A stretch of DNA of 64,000 bases from NCBI GenBank assembly GCA_965221845.1, contig OZ244919.1:3100001-3164000 (forward strand). The letters run 5' to 3'. Positions 1-8,815 of this stretch are shown here, in pieces. The stretch is from JAJEFO01 sp965221845. Lineage in GTDB: Bacteria > Pseudomonadota > Alphaproteobacteria > Rhodobacterales > Rhodobacteraceae. Numbering within the stretch: the first letter of the stretch is position 1; the number at the start of each line of letters is the position of its first letter. The position numbers and the translations under genes are program-made. Below the pieces are notes generated by a model. The model was not told the DNA's origin. It did no database searches and worked only from the letters and a program-made list of their open reading frames with translations.

Positions 1-316
1 CCCGTATCGGAAGCCTGCCTGGGCCCGAGGACCGATGCCGATGCTGCCGACAATCCTGAATGCCTGACACGGGCGCACGGATCGAGATCTTTGGCGGTGG
101 CTTGATTGCCCTCCAACCCGGCAGCAGCGCGCGAGTCCTGTGTCGATGCCCCGGTCATGGCAACCGGGGGCGGGCCGGGTGATGCCGGTCGCCAAGAAAA
201 TTCGCGTTCTCGACAAACCTTTCGAGCGCGACTCCAGCGTCGATTCGCAGGTGCTCGCCAATCCATCCCAAGACCTGAAATGACTGCTCCGGGCAGCCTG
301 AGAGAAAGGAAGACCC

Positions 317-1135
317 ATGTATCACAACCGCCCCCATGTCGAAGACATCCGCGCCATGAAGAGGCGTGGCGAGAAGATCTCGATGCTCTTCGTGACCACA
401 CCCGAGGAAGCGGCCGCCGCAAACGCTGCCGGCATCCACATGCTGTCGATCGAGGGGCGGTTCTTCGATGCCGAAATGCGCGAGGCCGCAGGCGACTGCT
501 TCGTGCAGGTTGGTCTGCCCTATGGCGGTTGGGGTCGTTTTGAGGGGCGGCCCATCGCGACCGGAGAGGACTACCTGCGCGCGGCGTTTCACTACGCAGG
601 GATGGGTGGCGACGCGTATTACTGTTCAGCCTCCTACGAGATCCAGAAACTCCTTTGCGACAATCACTTGCCCGTCGTCGGGCATATCGGACTTATCCCG
701 TCCTACATCACCTGGACCGGATGGCGCGCTGTCGGCAAAACGTCCGATGAGGCAGAGGCGCTTTGGCGACATACGCGGAGGCTCGAGGAGATCGGCGTCT
801 TTGGTGCAGAACTGGAAGTCGTGCCCGATCGCGTGGCGAAGTTCCTGACGGAGAACTCGTCGCTCGTCATGCTTGGCATGGGCGCGGGCAAGCATGCCGA
901 TGCACAGTATCTCTTTGCCGAGGATGTCTGCGGCTACGGCAAGAACCACAAGCCACGTCATGGCAAGGTCTACCGGAACTTCGCGCCAGAGTTCGAGCGA
1001 CTGCAACGCGAGCGCATCGCGGCGTTCAAGGAGTTCAAGGCGGACGTCGATACGGGCGGATATCCCGAGACAGCGCACATCGTTCCGATCAAGGATGACG
1101 AGTTCGAGACATTCATGGCGAAGGTGCAAGGCTGA
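317..1135 (+). CDS. PanB-like ketopantoate hydroxymethyltransferase-family protein
   Basis: A 272-residue protein with the fold signatures of PanB (3-methyl-2-oxobutanoate hydroxymethyltransferase). The middle reads VVGHIGL, matching PanB GHLGL. LEVVP near residue 168 matches the PanB ECVP segment with the catalytic Glu, and GMGAG matches GIGAG. The GDSLG metal-binding segment and the AxxVKxEGG segment with the catalytic Lys are not recognisable (VGLPYGG and GGDAYYC occupy those places), so ketopantoate synthesis is doubtful. The start follows an AGGAAG ribosome site. The stop shares one base (TGATG) with the next gene, so the two are probably translated together. I infer a PanB-superfamily enzyme acting on another substrate. 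Confidence 0.75.
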   Translation: MYHNRPHVEDIRAMKRRGEKISMLFVTTPEEAAAANAAGIHMLSIEGRFFDAEMREAAGDCFVQVGLPYGGWGRFEGRPIATGEDYLRAAFHYAGMGGDAYYCSASYEIQKLLCDNHLPVVGHIGLIPSYITWTGWRAVGKTSDEAEALWRHTRRLEEIGVFGAELEVVPDRVAKFLTENSSLVMLGMGAGKHADAQYLFAEDVCGYGKNHKPRHGKVYRNFAPEFERLQRERIAAFKEFKADVDTGGYPETAHIVPIKDDEFETFMAKVQG

Positions 1136-2163
1136 TGCTCAGGATCGGTGTGGTCGGCTACGGGACCGGCGGGCAGCATTTTCACACGCCCTTCATCGAC
1201 GCCGCGGAGGGCTGTGCGTTGGCGGGCATCGTAGCGCGGGCGGAGGGTACCATCGGCAAGGTCCGGGCGGACTGGCCCGATACGCCGATCTTCCCGAGCC
1301 TTGCCGCGATGATCGAGGCGCGTGTCTGCGATGCCGTCACGATCACGACGCCGCCGCAGACCCGTAGGGCGCTGGTTCTGGAAGCCATCCGTGGTGGGTT
1401 GCACGTCGTCGCCGACAAGCCGTTTGCACCGGACTATGAAGGCGCGATGGAGCTTGATGCGGCGGCCAAGGCTGAAGGTGTGACACTCGGCGTCTATCAG
1501 AACCGCCGTTACGACGCGGATCTGCAGACCATGAAGAAGGTCATCGACGATGGCCGGATCGGCAAGGTCTGGAGGATCGAAAGCCGCATGGATCAAGACA
1601 GCCCGCAGACGCTGGAAGCCGGACCGACAGGCGGCCTGTTGCGCGACCTCGGCAGCCATGTCGTCGATCAGATGATCTATTTGCTTGGACCGGTCGCAAC
1701 CGTCGACGCGCAACTCGACATGATCGATTTGCCGGAAGGTCCGACGGACGCCGGCTTCACGATGACCCTACGCCACAAGGGTGGCGCGCACAGCCACCTC
1801 TCTGCGTGCAAGCTCAACCACATCGACGATCGTGAACTCAGGGCCATTGGCGATCTTGGCAGCTATGTCTCCAAGTCCATCGACATCCAGGCGCAGGACC
1901 TGTTCGCAGGAAAGCGTCCGGCCGATGACCTCGCGGTTTGGGGCTACGAGCCTGAAGCCAATTGGGGCACGCTCCGCACGTCCGCCGGTTCGATGCGTGT
2001 TCCGTCCGAACAGGGCCGTTACCACGACTACTACGAAGCCTTCGGACGCGCGGTTCGCGAGGAGATTCCGCCCCCGGTCTCCGCCGAGACAGGAGCACGC
2101 ACACTCGCAGTTCTCGACGCTGCACGCCAAAGCGCGGCCAAGGGGCGATCGATTTCATGCTGA
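1135..2163 (+). CDS. Gfo/Idh/MocA-family oxidoreductase
   Basis: A 342-residue NAD(P)-dependent dehydrogenase. The N-terminus carries a Rossmann motif GVVGYGTGG, followed by the family's ADKPFAPD (family pattern EKP) around residue 93. A C-terminal substrate domain contains LLRDLGSHVVDQ. These enzymes oxidise or reduce sugars, inositols and related compounds, and the substrate cannot be read from the sequence. The start codon overlaps the stop of the PanB-like gene, so both likely belong to one small catabolic operon. Length is normal and no frame damage is visible. Confidence 0.85.
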   Translation: MLRIGVVGYGTGGQHFHTPFIDAAEGCALAGIVARAEGTIGKVRADWPDTPIFPSLAAMIEARVCDAVTITTPPQTRRALVLEAIRGGLHVVADKPFAPDYEGAMELDAAAKAEGVTLGVYQNRRYDADLQTMKKVIDDGRIGKVWRIESRMDQDSPQTLEAGPTGGLLRDLGSHVVDQMIYLLGPVATVDAQLDMIDLPEGPTDAGFTMTLRHKGGAHSHLSACKLNHIDDRELRAIGDLGSYVSKSIDIQAQDLFAGKRPADDLAVWGYEPEANWGTLRTSAGSMRVPSEQGRYHDYYEAFGRAVREEIPPPVSAETGARTLAVLDAARQSAAKGRSISC

Positions 2164-3143
2164 ACACTGGGATCGCTCCCCACTCAAGGCAGGCGAACGC
2201 ATGTTGAGAGTTGGGGCTTCTCGGGTCAGTCCGCATGACCGGCGTGCACGCAACGGCGGTCATTTCGAACATCAAGAGCGACTTCTTGGCGGTGTCGACT
2301 GCCATCGCAAGACCGCCGAAATGCAATCACGAGATGAGGTACGACCGCTCGAACGACCGTATTCATCATCGCGGCCACTTCGATCGACTCGGTGCTGAAT
2401 GCTACATCGGCCGACATGCATTCGGACCTGAGCGAAGCGGCGATTGCGACGGGCAACGCCGTTATTCGAGATAGGCCCGTCGATCCATGAGCATGTCCCA
2501 TGCGTGATCAAGGCGATCGGAAAGGGCTCAATGCCGCAGCGCGGCTACTGTCTGGCGGCCTGCATGGTGTCACTTCATGTCCGACCGCCTCACTCTCTGC
2601 GTGGTCAGGTTCAATTTCGTTGAGTCCGAGGCTTCTGATCCGATCGCGGTGCCCTCCGCGGCGGCTTCCGCGCGGTTCATGTTGTGGCGGTAGCTGTAGT
2701 TTCCTGAACGAGTCCAATCTCGCCGGCAAGTTCCTGACCGGATCGCATTGTCTGTCGCACGGATTGCCGGGTTGCCTGGACATCATGCAGGAAGTCGGAA
2801 CCTGTTGACATCCTGTCCCGGCAGGCCCTTTCCAAGCTGCTTTCGACAAGTAGCCTGATCCGGAGCACTTCCGCCGCTTGCGGCCGCTGATAGCGGGCGG
2901 CCACAAGATGAATGGCGCTCGAATACGAGGATGGGCAGAGTGACAAGAACAAGGCGTGTCCCGAACCAAACACGCCAAATCAGTCAGAGCGCCTATCGAG
3001 TTTCTGAGTCCGGGTTGCGTTCGAAGAGTGCTCGCTCGCCGTCACGCCTGTGTTCCAGTTGAGGGATGGACTTCCGCCGCCGAGCAACGGGGCATATGGG
3101 GAAGGTACGTGGAGTGGCTACCGGTTCGATTCCCGCTTCTCGT
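2164..3143. other. Gene-poor gap, possible degraded coding fragment
   Basis: No intact gene is supported. One + strand frame from 2338 to 2490 reads like a protein tail (it contains VFIIAATSIDSVLNATSADM and ends at a TGA) but has no upstream start and no family I can name. The gap separates the first operon from a run of gene remnants and is best read as decayed sequence. Confidence 0.3.
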
Positions 3144-3634
3144 TCACGGTCGTTGTCGCATCTGATCGGGCAGCCAGGTCGCAAGATCCGGCACGGCGAT
3201 CAGCACGAAGACCATCAGGACCATGATCAGGAACATCGGGATCGCTGACTTTGCGATGAAATTCATTTCGTGATGTGTCATCCTCTGGAGCACGAACAGG
3301 TTGAAACCGATTGGCGGAGTGATCTGGGCCATTTCAACGACAACCACGATGAAGATGCCGAACCAGATGAGATCTATTCCGGCGTCGCGAATCATGGGCT
3401 CCACGACAGCCATCGTCAGCACGACAGAGGAAATGCCGTCGAGAAAGCAGCCCAGGATGATGTAGAAGACAAGCAACACCATGAGCAACTCGAACCGAGA
3501 CAGCTCCCACTGTGCAATGAGATCGGCGAGTCCGCGCGGCAGCCCCGTGAACCCCATCGAGAGCGAGAGGAACGCGGCGGCCGCGAGAATGAGCGCAATC
3601 ATGGCGCTCGTCCGGGTCGCTCCCATCAGGCTCT
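3144..3634 (-). pseudogene. 3' fragment of a TRAP large permease gene (dctM)
   Basis: The last ~160 residues of a DctM-type TRAP permease, reading from SLMGATRTSAM to a normal stop after MRQRP. It is nearly the same protein as the C-terminus of the complete permease at 14286-15593 (for example LQRMTHHEM versus LQGMTNHEM), but many silent positions differ, so it is an old paralogue or a transferred relative and not a fresh copy. Homology ends near 3634, where an unrelated acyl-CoA synthetase fragment starts on the other strand. No start codon or N-terminal two thirds remain. Confidence 0.85.
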
Positions 3635-3636
3635 CG

Positions 3637-3753
3637 GCACTCGCCGGCTTCAAGGCCCCGAAGGCCGTGGTGTTCTCCGAACTTCCCAAGACCTCCACCG
3701 GCAAGGTCCAGAAGTTCCAGCTTCGCGAGTCCGCAAGATCCATGAGCGCCTGA
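3637..3753 (+). pseudogene. 3' end of an acyl-CoA synthetase gene
   Basis: The + strand reads GFKAPKAVVFSELPKTSTGK followed by VQKFQLR and a stop. This is the C-terminal A10 region of AMP-dependent acyl-CoA synthetases, containing the adenylation Lys in TSTGK. Only about 38 codons remain. The fragment abuts the dctM fragment, which points to a deletion or rearrangement junction near 3635. Confidence 0.8.
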
Positions 3754-3796
3754 ACGGGACACGTCATCTCTCCTTCCCGCCGCCTGCCATGCCCGC

Positions 3797-4000
3797 GTGT
3801 CGGAGGCGCCCGGCGCGCGGTTCCTCTTCGCGCATCCCCGTCAAGCCCGGGTGCGCGGGACGGGCGGGCACGTGAACTGCCTCGTCCGGGAATGGTTCCC
3901 CGAGGGCACGGACTTCCGCCCGGTGGCGGCCGCGGAGGTGCGGGCCGTCCGGGACAGGACCTGCGCGCGTCGGAGGTTGCGGCACAGTCTGGCCGGGTGA
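3797..4000 (+). pseudogene. IS30-family transposase C-terminal remnant
   Basis: The frame contains HVNCLVREWFPEGTDF, which matches the IS30 transposase tail (HTNGLVRGYLPKGTDF in the copy at 48417-49688), followed by a degraded RAVRDRTCARRR segment. The DDE core and both inverted repeats are missing. The changes relative to the complete copy are mostly toward G/C. Confidence 0.65.
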
Positions 4001-4108
4001 AACGAGTCCGGCATGAAGGAGCGTCGGTCCGGGTCGCGTCCTTTTGGCCATCCGCAATTGTCCGGACAGGCCGATGGGCGGTCGGATCGCCCGTTGCACG
4101 GCGCCGCT

Positions 4109-5440
4109 TCACTTGAGCGCGTCCGTGATCCAGACCAGGCAGAGCGTGATGGCCGGGAAGCTGGCCAGAATGAGGACGCGGATGATGTCGGTGATCACGA
4201 AGGGCAGCGCGCCAAGATAGGTTTCGGCGATCGGGGTTGGCTTGGCCATCGAGTTTATGATGAAGAGGTTGAGGCCCACAGGTGGCGTGATGAGCCCGAC
4301 CTCCACGACAATCAGCACGAGGATCCCGAACCAGAGGCCGAAATCGTTGTAGTTCATGCCGAAGTCGAGGCCCGCCATGATCGGAAAGATGATCGGGACC
4401 GTGAGCAGGACCATGGAAAGGCTGTCCATGACGCATCCGAACAGCAGGTACATCAGGAGGACAACCGTCAGCACCAGCCATGGCGAGAACCCCTGATCCC
4501 CGACCCACGCCGCTGTCAGCTGGGGCAGCTGCGACAACGACAGGAAATTGTTGTAGATGCCCGCGCCGAGGATGATGAAGTAGATCATCGCGGTCGAGCC
4601 TGCCGTCGCGAGCATCGCCTCCCCGAGGCGCGCCCAGGTCATCTCTCCGCTCGCAAGGGCGACAAGGCCGGCGCCGGCACAACCGACGGCGGCAGCTTCG
4701 GTCGGCGTGAATGCCCCGGCATAGATGCCGCCCACGACAGCGAGGAAGATCAGGAGGACGGGCCAGACCTCGCCCAGCGCTCGCAGGCGCCCGGGCCATG
4801 GCACCCGAGGGCTGACGGCCGCCGTGTTCGGCCGGATGCGCATCCAGGTCGAGATCGCGGCCATGTAGCCGATGGCGGCAAGGATGCCGGGAATGAAGGC
4901 GGCGACGAAGAGCTTCGCGATGTTCTGCTCTGCAAGGATCGCGTAGATCACGAGGATCACCGAGGGCGGGATGAGGATTCCGAGCGTGCCGCCCGCCGCC
5001 AGCGCGCCGGTGGAGAGCGAATCGGGATATCCGTAGCGCCGCAGCTCCGGCAGGGCGACCTTCCCCATGGTGGCGGCCGTCGCAAGCGACGAGCCGCAGA
5101 TTGCGCCAAAGCCTGCGCAGGCTCCGACCGCCGACATCGCGACGCCCCCCTTGCGGTGTCCCAGAAAGCTCTCGGCGGCGCGGAACAGCGAGGACGACAT
5201 CCCGGACAGCGTCGCGAACTGCCCCATGAGAAGGAAGAGCGGAATGATGGAGAAGGAGTAGTTCGAGAAGGTGCCGTAGGTCAGCGTCTTGAGCTGGTTG
5301 AGCGTCATCAGCGAGGTGCCGCTCAAGAGGCACGTGCCCATGACGCCGATACCCATCATCGCCAGAGCGATCGGCATGCGGAGCAAGACGAGAACCAGCA
5401 GCGCCGGGAAGGACCAGAGTGCGAGTTCGAGGCCGGACAT
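4109..5440 (-). CDS. dctM: TRAP transporter large permease (DctM family)
   Basis: A 443-residue integral membrane protein with about 12 hydrophobic helices. It is the transport channel of a tripartite ATP-independent periplasmic (TRAP) importer, which uses an ion gradient to take up organic acids. GIGVMGT near the N-terminus and ITPPVGLNLF near the C-terminus are typical of DctM. It lies 3 bp downstream of the small permease gene and completes a dctP-dctQ-dctM operon (7045 to 4109). The substrate cannot be told from sequence. The downstream flank is the remnant block at 3144-4000. Confidence 0.92.
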   Translation of the reverse strand: MSGLELALWSFPALLVLVLLRMPIALAMMGIGVMGTCLLSGTSLMTLNQLKTLTYGTFSNYSFSIIPLFLLMGQFATLSGMSSSLFRAAESFLGHRKGGVAMSAVGACAGFGAICGSSLATAATMGKVALPELRRYGYPDSLSTGALAAGGTLGILIPPSVILVIYAILAEQNIAKLFVAAFIPGILAAIGYMAAISTWMRIRPNTAAVSPRVPWPGRLRALGEVWPVLLIFLAVVGGIYAGAFTPTEAAAVGCAGAGLVALASGEMTWARLGEAMLATAGSTAMIYFIILGAGIYNNFLSLSQLPQLTAAWVGDQGFSPWLVLTVVLLMYLLFGCVMDSLSMVLLTVPIIFPIMAGLDFGMNYNDFGLWFGILVLIVVEVGLITPPVGLNLFIINSMAKPTPIAETYLGALPFVITDIIRVLILASFPAITLCLVWITDALK

Positions 5441-5443
5441 CCG

Positions 5444-5956
5444 TCAGTCCTCGAGCCCGGCAAGCCGGCGGCCCGAGCGCAGGACGCAGAACAGGGACAC
5501 GAGGACGAACCCCGCCGCGCCGACAAGGCCGGCGGCAAAGCCCTGCCATAGCGGGATCTGCGCGATCAGCGTGGTTTCACCGTAGGACAGCTTGTCCAGC
5601 ATGCCCAGGTAGAGCCGCCATGTGCCGACGCCGGCGGCGAAGGCCATCGCGACGTTGAAGAGCAGGTCGAGCGCGAGACTGATTCTTTCCGGGATCGCCC
5701 GCCGAGCGAGGTCCACGCGGGCGTGAAGCTCGCGCAGCTGCGCCCAAGGCAGGAAGGCGAACACCGCTGCGGCCATTCCGATCTCGGTCATGTCGTAAAT
5801 TCCCCGGATCGGCCCGATTCCGATGTCCAGCGGCACGAACGCCCGGCCCGCGATGGACACGCAGGTCAGCGCGACGAGAGCGACCAGCACAGCGCCGCCT
5901 GCCAGCGCCAGCCCACGCGCAACCAGATCGGCGACGGTGCTGAGAAGGCGGTACAT
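5444..5956 (-). CDS. dctQ: TRAP transporter small permease (DctQ family)
   Basis: About 170 residues with four predicted membrane helices and the DctQ pattern of a charged segment (ELHARVDL) after helix 2. It bridges the periplasmic receptor and DctM. I chose the ATG at 5956 because AGGAG sits five bases upstream. A longer in-frame start at 6001 would add an Arg-rich extension with no ribosome site. It sits between dctP and dctM in one operon. Confidence 0.85.
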   Translation of the reverse strand: MYRLLSTVADLVARGLALAGGAVLVALVALTCVSIAGRAFVPLDIGIGPIRGIYDMTEIGMAAAVFAFLPWAQLRELHARVDLARRAIPERISLALDLLFNVAMAFAAGVGTWRLYLGMLDKLSYGETTLIAQIPLWQGFAAGLVGAAGFVLVSLFCVLRSGRRLAGLED

Positions 5957-6007
5957 GGAGACTCCTGGCCGGGCGCGCGCGCCGCGCCCGGCCGGCCGCA
6001 ACCGGGC

Positions 6008-7045
6008 CTAGCCGGCCCTTTCCGCGATCAGCGCGCGGACGCGGTCGATCAAGGCCCTGCCGTCGATGCCCTTGCCGTCCATCTCCCCGGCCCACCGCTC
6101 GATGACCGGTTGCGCGGCCTCCTTCCAGCGGGCGACTTCGGCCTCGTCGAGCCGGATGATGTTGTTGCCCGCCTTCACGGCGATCTCGCGCGCAGGCGCA
6201 TCGTGATCCCACATGGTCCGCGCGGCCATCTCGCTCAGCTTTGCGCCCGCCTCCGCATCAAGGATCGCCTTTAGGTCATCCGGCAGCGAGTCGTACCTCG
6301 CCTTGTTCATCACCAGGATGATGGTCGCCGTGTACAGCGCTTCGGGGCCGGTGAACTCGGTGTGGTTGCCGACGAGCTCGGTCAGCCGAATGGCGGGCGT
6401 CACTTCCCATGGGATCACCGTGGCGTTGATCACGCCCTTGGACAGCGATTCCGGGATTGCCGGCAGCGGCATGCCCACGGGCGTGCCGCCCAGTTCCTCG
6501 AGCATCATGTTGATGACCCGGGTCGGGCCGCGAACGGTCTTGCCGCGCATGTCCTCCAGGCGCGTGACCGGATCCCTGGAATGGACCAGGCCCGGGCCGT
6601 GCATCCATGCGCCGAGGACCTTCACGTCCCTGTACTCGCTGGCCTGCCATTCGCTGTCGATCATTTCCCAGAAAGCCAGCGACGAGGCGACCGGGTCCGT
6701 CATCATGAACGGCAGCTCGAAGACCTCGGTGCGCGGGAAGCGACCGGGCGTGTAGCCCACAAGCGTCATCGCAATGTCGACCACGCCGTCACGCGCCTGG
6801 TCCATGAGTTCGGGTGGCCGCCCGCCGAGCGACATCGCGTCGAAGTGCTGAATTTCGATGCGCCCGCCCGACGCCCTGGACACGTTTTCGCCCCAGGGCT
6901 TCAGGATCTTGGCGGGCATGGTCGCGACGGGGGGAAGGAACTGGTGAAGCCTCAGCGTGACTTCCTGTGCGGCTGCCGTGCCTGCTACGGCAAGCGCGGC
7001 GACGGCTCCGATGAGAGCCCGCTTTGTCAGCGTGTTGCGGTTCAT
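6008..7045 (-). CDS. dctP: TRAP transporter periplasmic solute receptor (DctP family)
   Basis: A 345-residue exported protein. The N-terminus is a classical signal peptide (basic MNRNTLTKR, a hydrophobic Ala-rich core, cleavage near TAAAQE). The mature part has DctP features: the conserved Arg region around KTVRGPTRV, which binds the substrate carboxylate, and the two-lobe receptor length. It is the first gene of the dctPQM operon. The ligand is probably a carboxylate but is not determined. The neighbouring crotonase and acyl-CoA synthetase remnants hint at past organic-acid catabolism here. Confidence 0.92.
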   Translation of the reverse strand: MNRNTLTKRALIGAVAALAVAGTAAAQEVTLRLHQFLPPVATMPAKILKPWGENVSRASGGRIEIQHFDAMSLGGRPPELMDQARDGVVDIAMTLVGYTPGRFPRTEVFELPFMMTDPVASSLAFWEMIDSEWQASEYRDVKVLGAWMHGPGLVHSRDPVTRLEDMRGKTVRGPTRVINMMLEELGGTPVGMPLPAIPESLSKGVINATVIPWEVTPAIRLTELVGNHTEFTGPEALYTATIILVMNKARYDSLPDDLKAILDAEAGAKLSEMAARTMWDHDAPAREIAVKAGNNIIRLDEAEVARWKEAAQPVIERWAGEMDGKGIDGRALIDRVRALIAERAG

Positions 7046-7046
7046 G

Positions 7047-7579
7047 TCATTTCTCCCTGATTGATGGATCTGGCGTCAAGTCATCCTCTGTCAGGGTCCG
7101 TGCTTGCCCGAAGCCCTGCTCTGCGTTCGAGAAGGGCCTGCGGCCATTCGCGCACCGTCTTCGGAGGCCTGCGACATCGCGGCCTTCCGTGAGCAGCCCG
7201 TTGCCATGGGACGTGTCGGCGATTCGGGGCAGTGCCCGGACCATCGGGCAGTTCGAGACGGATCCGTTGTCAGCGACCTGGCGTGGAAGCTTGCTCGCCG
7301 GGGCAATGCCTCCCCTTCGCCGGCTGCGCCATGGGCAAGGCCGGGCTGAACGCCCTCCCCGGCGCCGCACCCTCTGCCCGTCAGCATCGTCTCGCGCATC
7401 CGGTCAAGGCAGGCGGCTGAACCGGCGCGGAAACGCCCTCCGCCGCCAGTCAGGATCACGGCGTTCACGCCCGCCGGCGGAGCGGAAAGGAAGGTGTCCA
7501 GACCATCGACCAGCGCATCGCTTGCCGCGTTGCGCCTTTCGGGGCGATCAAAGGCGATCGTCGCTTCGCCGTAGTGCAT
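7047..7579 (-). pseudogene. Decayed enoyl-CoA hydratase/isomerase (crotonase) gene
   Basis: The N-terminal part in one frame reads IAFDRPERRNAASDAL and AVILTGGGGRFRAG, matching crotonase N-termini (usually TGxGxxFCAGxDL). The C-terminal part continues in another frame as MVRALPRIADTSHGNGLLTE, matching the crotonase segment ALPRIADMSxxxGLxxE. The middle is lost or shifted, and the oxyanion-hole region is degraded. It lies just upstream of dctP on the same strand. The protein cannot be functional. Confidence 0.75.
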
Positions 7580-7682
7580 CCCGGTCTTCCTTGCAGGAGG
7601 GCAGCGTTAATGTTGACGTAGTGGATAACGCCACTGCTGTATAGCGTTTTCTGGATGGGCGAGGAAATCGGAAGAGCTCCAT

Positions 7683-7826
7683 GGTGCAGTTCAACTTCCT
7701 TGGTGAGGCGGCGACGGCCTGACTTGCCGGCTTGGTCGAGGACGTGGAACAGCCTTTGCTGCATGGCGCTGCAACGCCGTCACGGGAATATGCGAATCGC
7801 AATCACCAACAAAGTTGAACTGCACC
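7683..7826. repeat. MITE-like palindromic element, copy 1
   Basis: A 144-bp unit bounded by inverted repeats. The left end starts GGTGCAGTTCAACTT (7683) and the right end is its complement (7803-7826), with 22 of 24 bases pairing. The core AGCCTTTGCTGCATGGCGC at 7751-7769 recurs in the second copy at 33151-33298. It carries no gene. GAGCTCCAT occurs on both flanks, although it is itself near-palindromic. Confidence 0.75.
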
Positions 7827-7959
7827 CGGAGCTCCATGGCCGATTTCGCCGGGGATCGTCCAATTGATTCCGGTCCCCATGCCGAAGGGCCCTGAAACGA
7901 ATGCCGTGATGGCGGATACGGTGAATCCCGGGCGGGGACGACGGCATGGTCCGGCGGGT

Positions 7960-8408
7960 TCATGTACAGGCCGATGACGTCACGGCATTGACGCCGGAGC
8001 GGGGATCGTTCGAGACCTTGAAGGTCCTGACCTGGCGGGGCTTGAGGCCGTGGCGCTTGAGAATCCGGTGCACGGTGGACACGGCCATGCCCTGTGCGTC
8101 GGCCAGCGCCTGCGCCGCGCTCGCGGGGACAGGGGCGTTGCCCCGCCGGTGCGGGCGGTCGCGCGGCAGTCCGTCCACCCCCTCGGCGAGGAAGCGGTCC
8201 AGCCAGCGCCAGACGGTGGGCTTTGACGTCCCTGTCCGGCGCATGGTTTTCGACAGGCCATGCCCGGCGCCGAGCGTCAGGACGATGCGGGCCCGCCAGC
8301 CGCACCTCCGGGGGCTGGTGGGGGCCGCGACGATGGCCTCGAGGCGCCGGCGGTCCTCGGGGCTTAGGGTGATCCCGGGTCGTCGGCTGGATGCAATGGG
8401 AACTGCTG
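7960..8408 (-). pseudogene. Truncated IS630-family transposase gene
   Basis: The - strand frame opens near 8399 with ITLSPEDRRRLEAIVAA, then TGTSKPTVWRWLDRFLAEG (helix-turn-helix) and QVRTFKVSNDP, the usual IS630 N-terminal half. A short piece resembling GLYVDPPAHAVV follows in another frame before 7927. The DDE catalytic half is absent and an internal segment before GMAVSTVHRIL is missing. It is a different lineage from the two IS630 copies at 36-41 kb. Confidence 0.8.
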
Positions 8409-8815
8409 CTGAAGTTGAAACCTGCCCGGAGCAACCGTATCATAATGGAACAGGGAGATTTGGCATCTCTATCGAATTATACACCAGAGGGCATGCAGGC
8501 AGGATCGACGGTCGATACAGGCCGGTGGTCCGCGGGTTCCCGAAGACGGGCGGCGCATGCTGGTCGGCCAGCGGGGCGGACAGGAGCCGTGAAACGCGTC
8601 TGGGACCGATGCGACCAGAGCAACGGCCATCTCGGCACTGCGCTGCCGAAGCCCGGAATGGCGGATGGCCGGCACCTTGGTGCGGAGACGTGCCGCATGA
8701 GGCGAAGGAAGCATGACAAGCCCGGCCTCGGCCGGAATGCCTGCCACAGGCGGCAACTCGCGCTGGCCCGGTTCCGGGACCTGCCGGATGACGCGTTTCG
8801 AGGGGACTTTGCGCG
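8409..8815. other. Gap with no supported gene
   Basis: About 400 bp between the IS630 remnant and the aldo/keto reductase. Open frames on both strands show no recognisable family, signal peptide or ribosome site. It may hold the promoter of the reductase but I cannot place one. Confidence 0.4.

Noticed and set aside
3144..5549. Single 801-codon - strand frame
   Set aside because: Only its last ~160 codons (the dctM fragment) look like protein. The rest is an out-of-frame shadow of the complete dctM and dctQ.
4013..5551. Long + strand open frame of 512 codons opposite dctM/dctQ
   Set aside because: Composition is Asp/Glu/Arg/His-rich with no family motif. It is the antisense shadow of the TRAP permease genes, as expected in high-G/C DNA.
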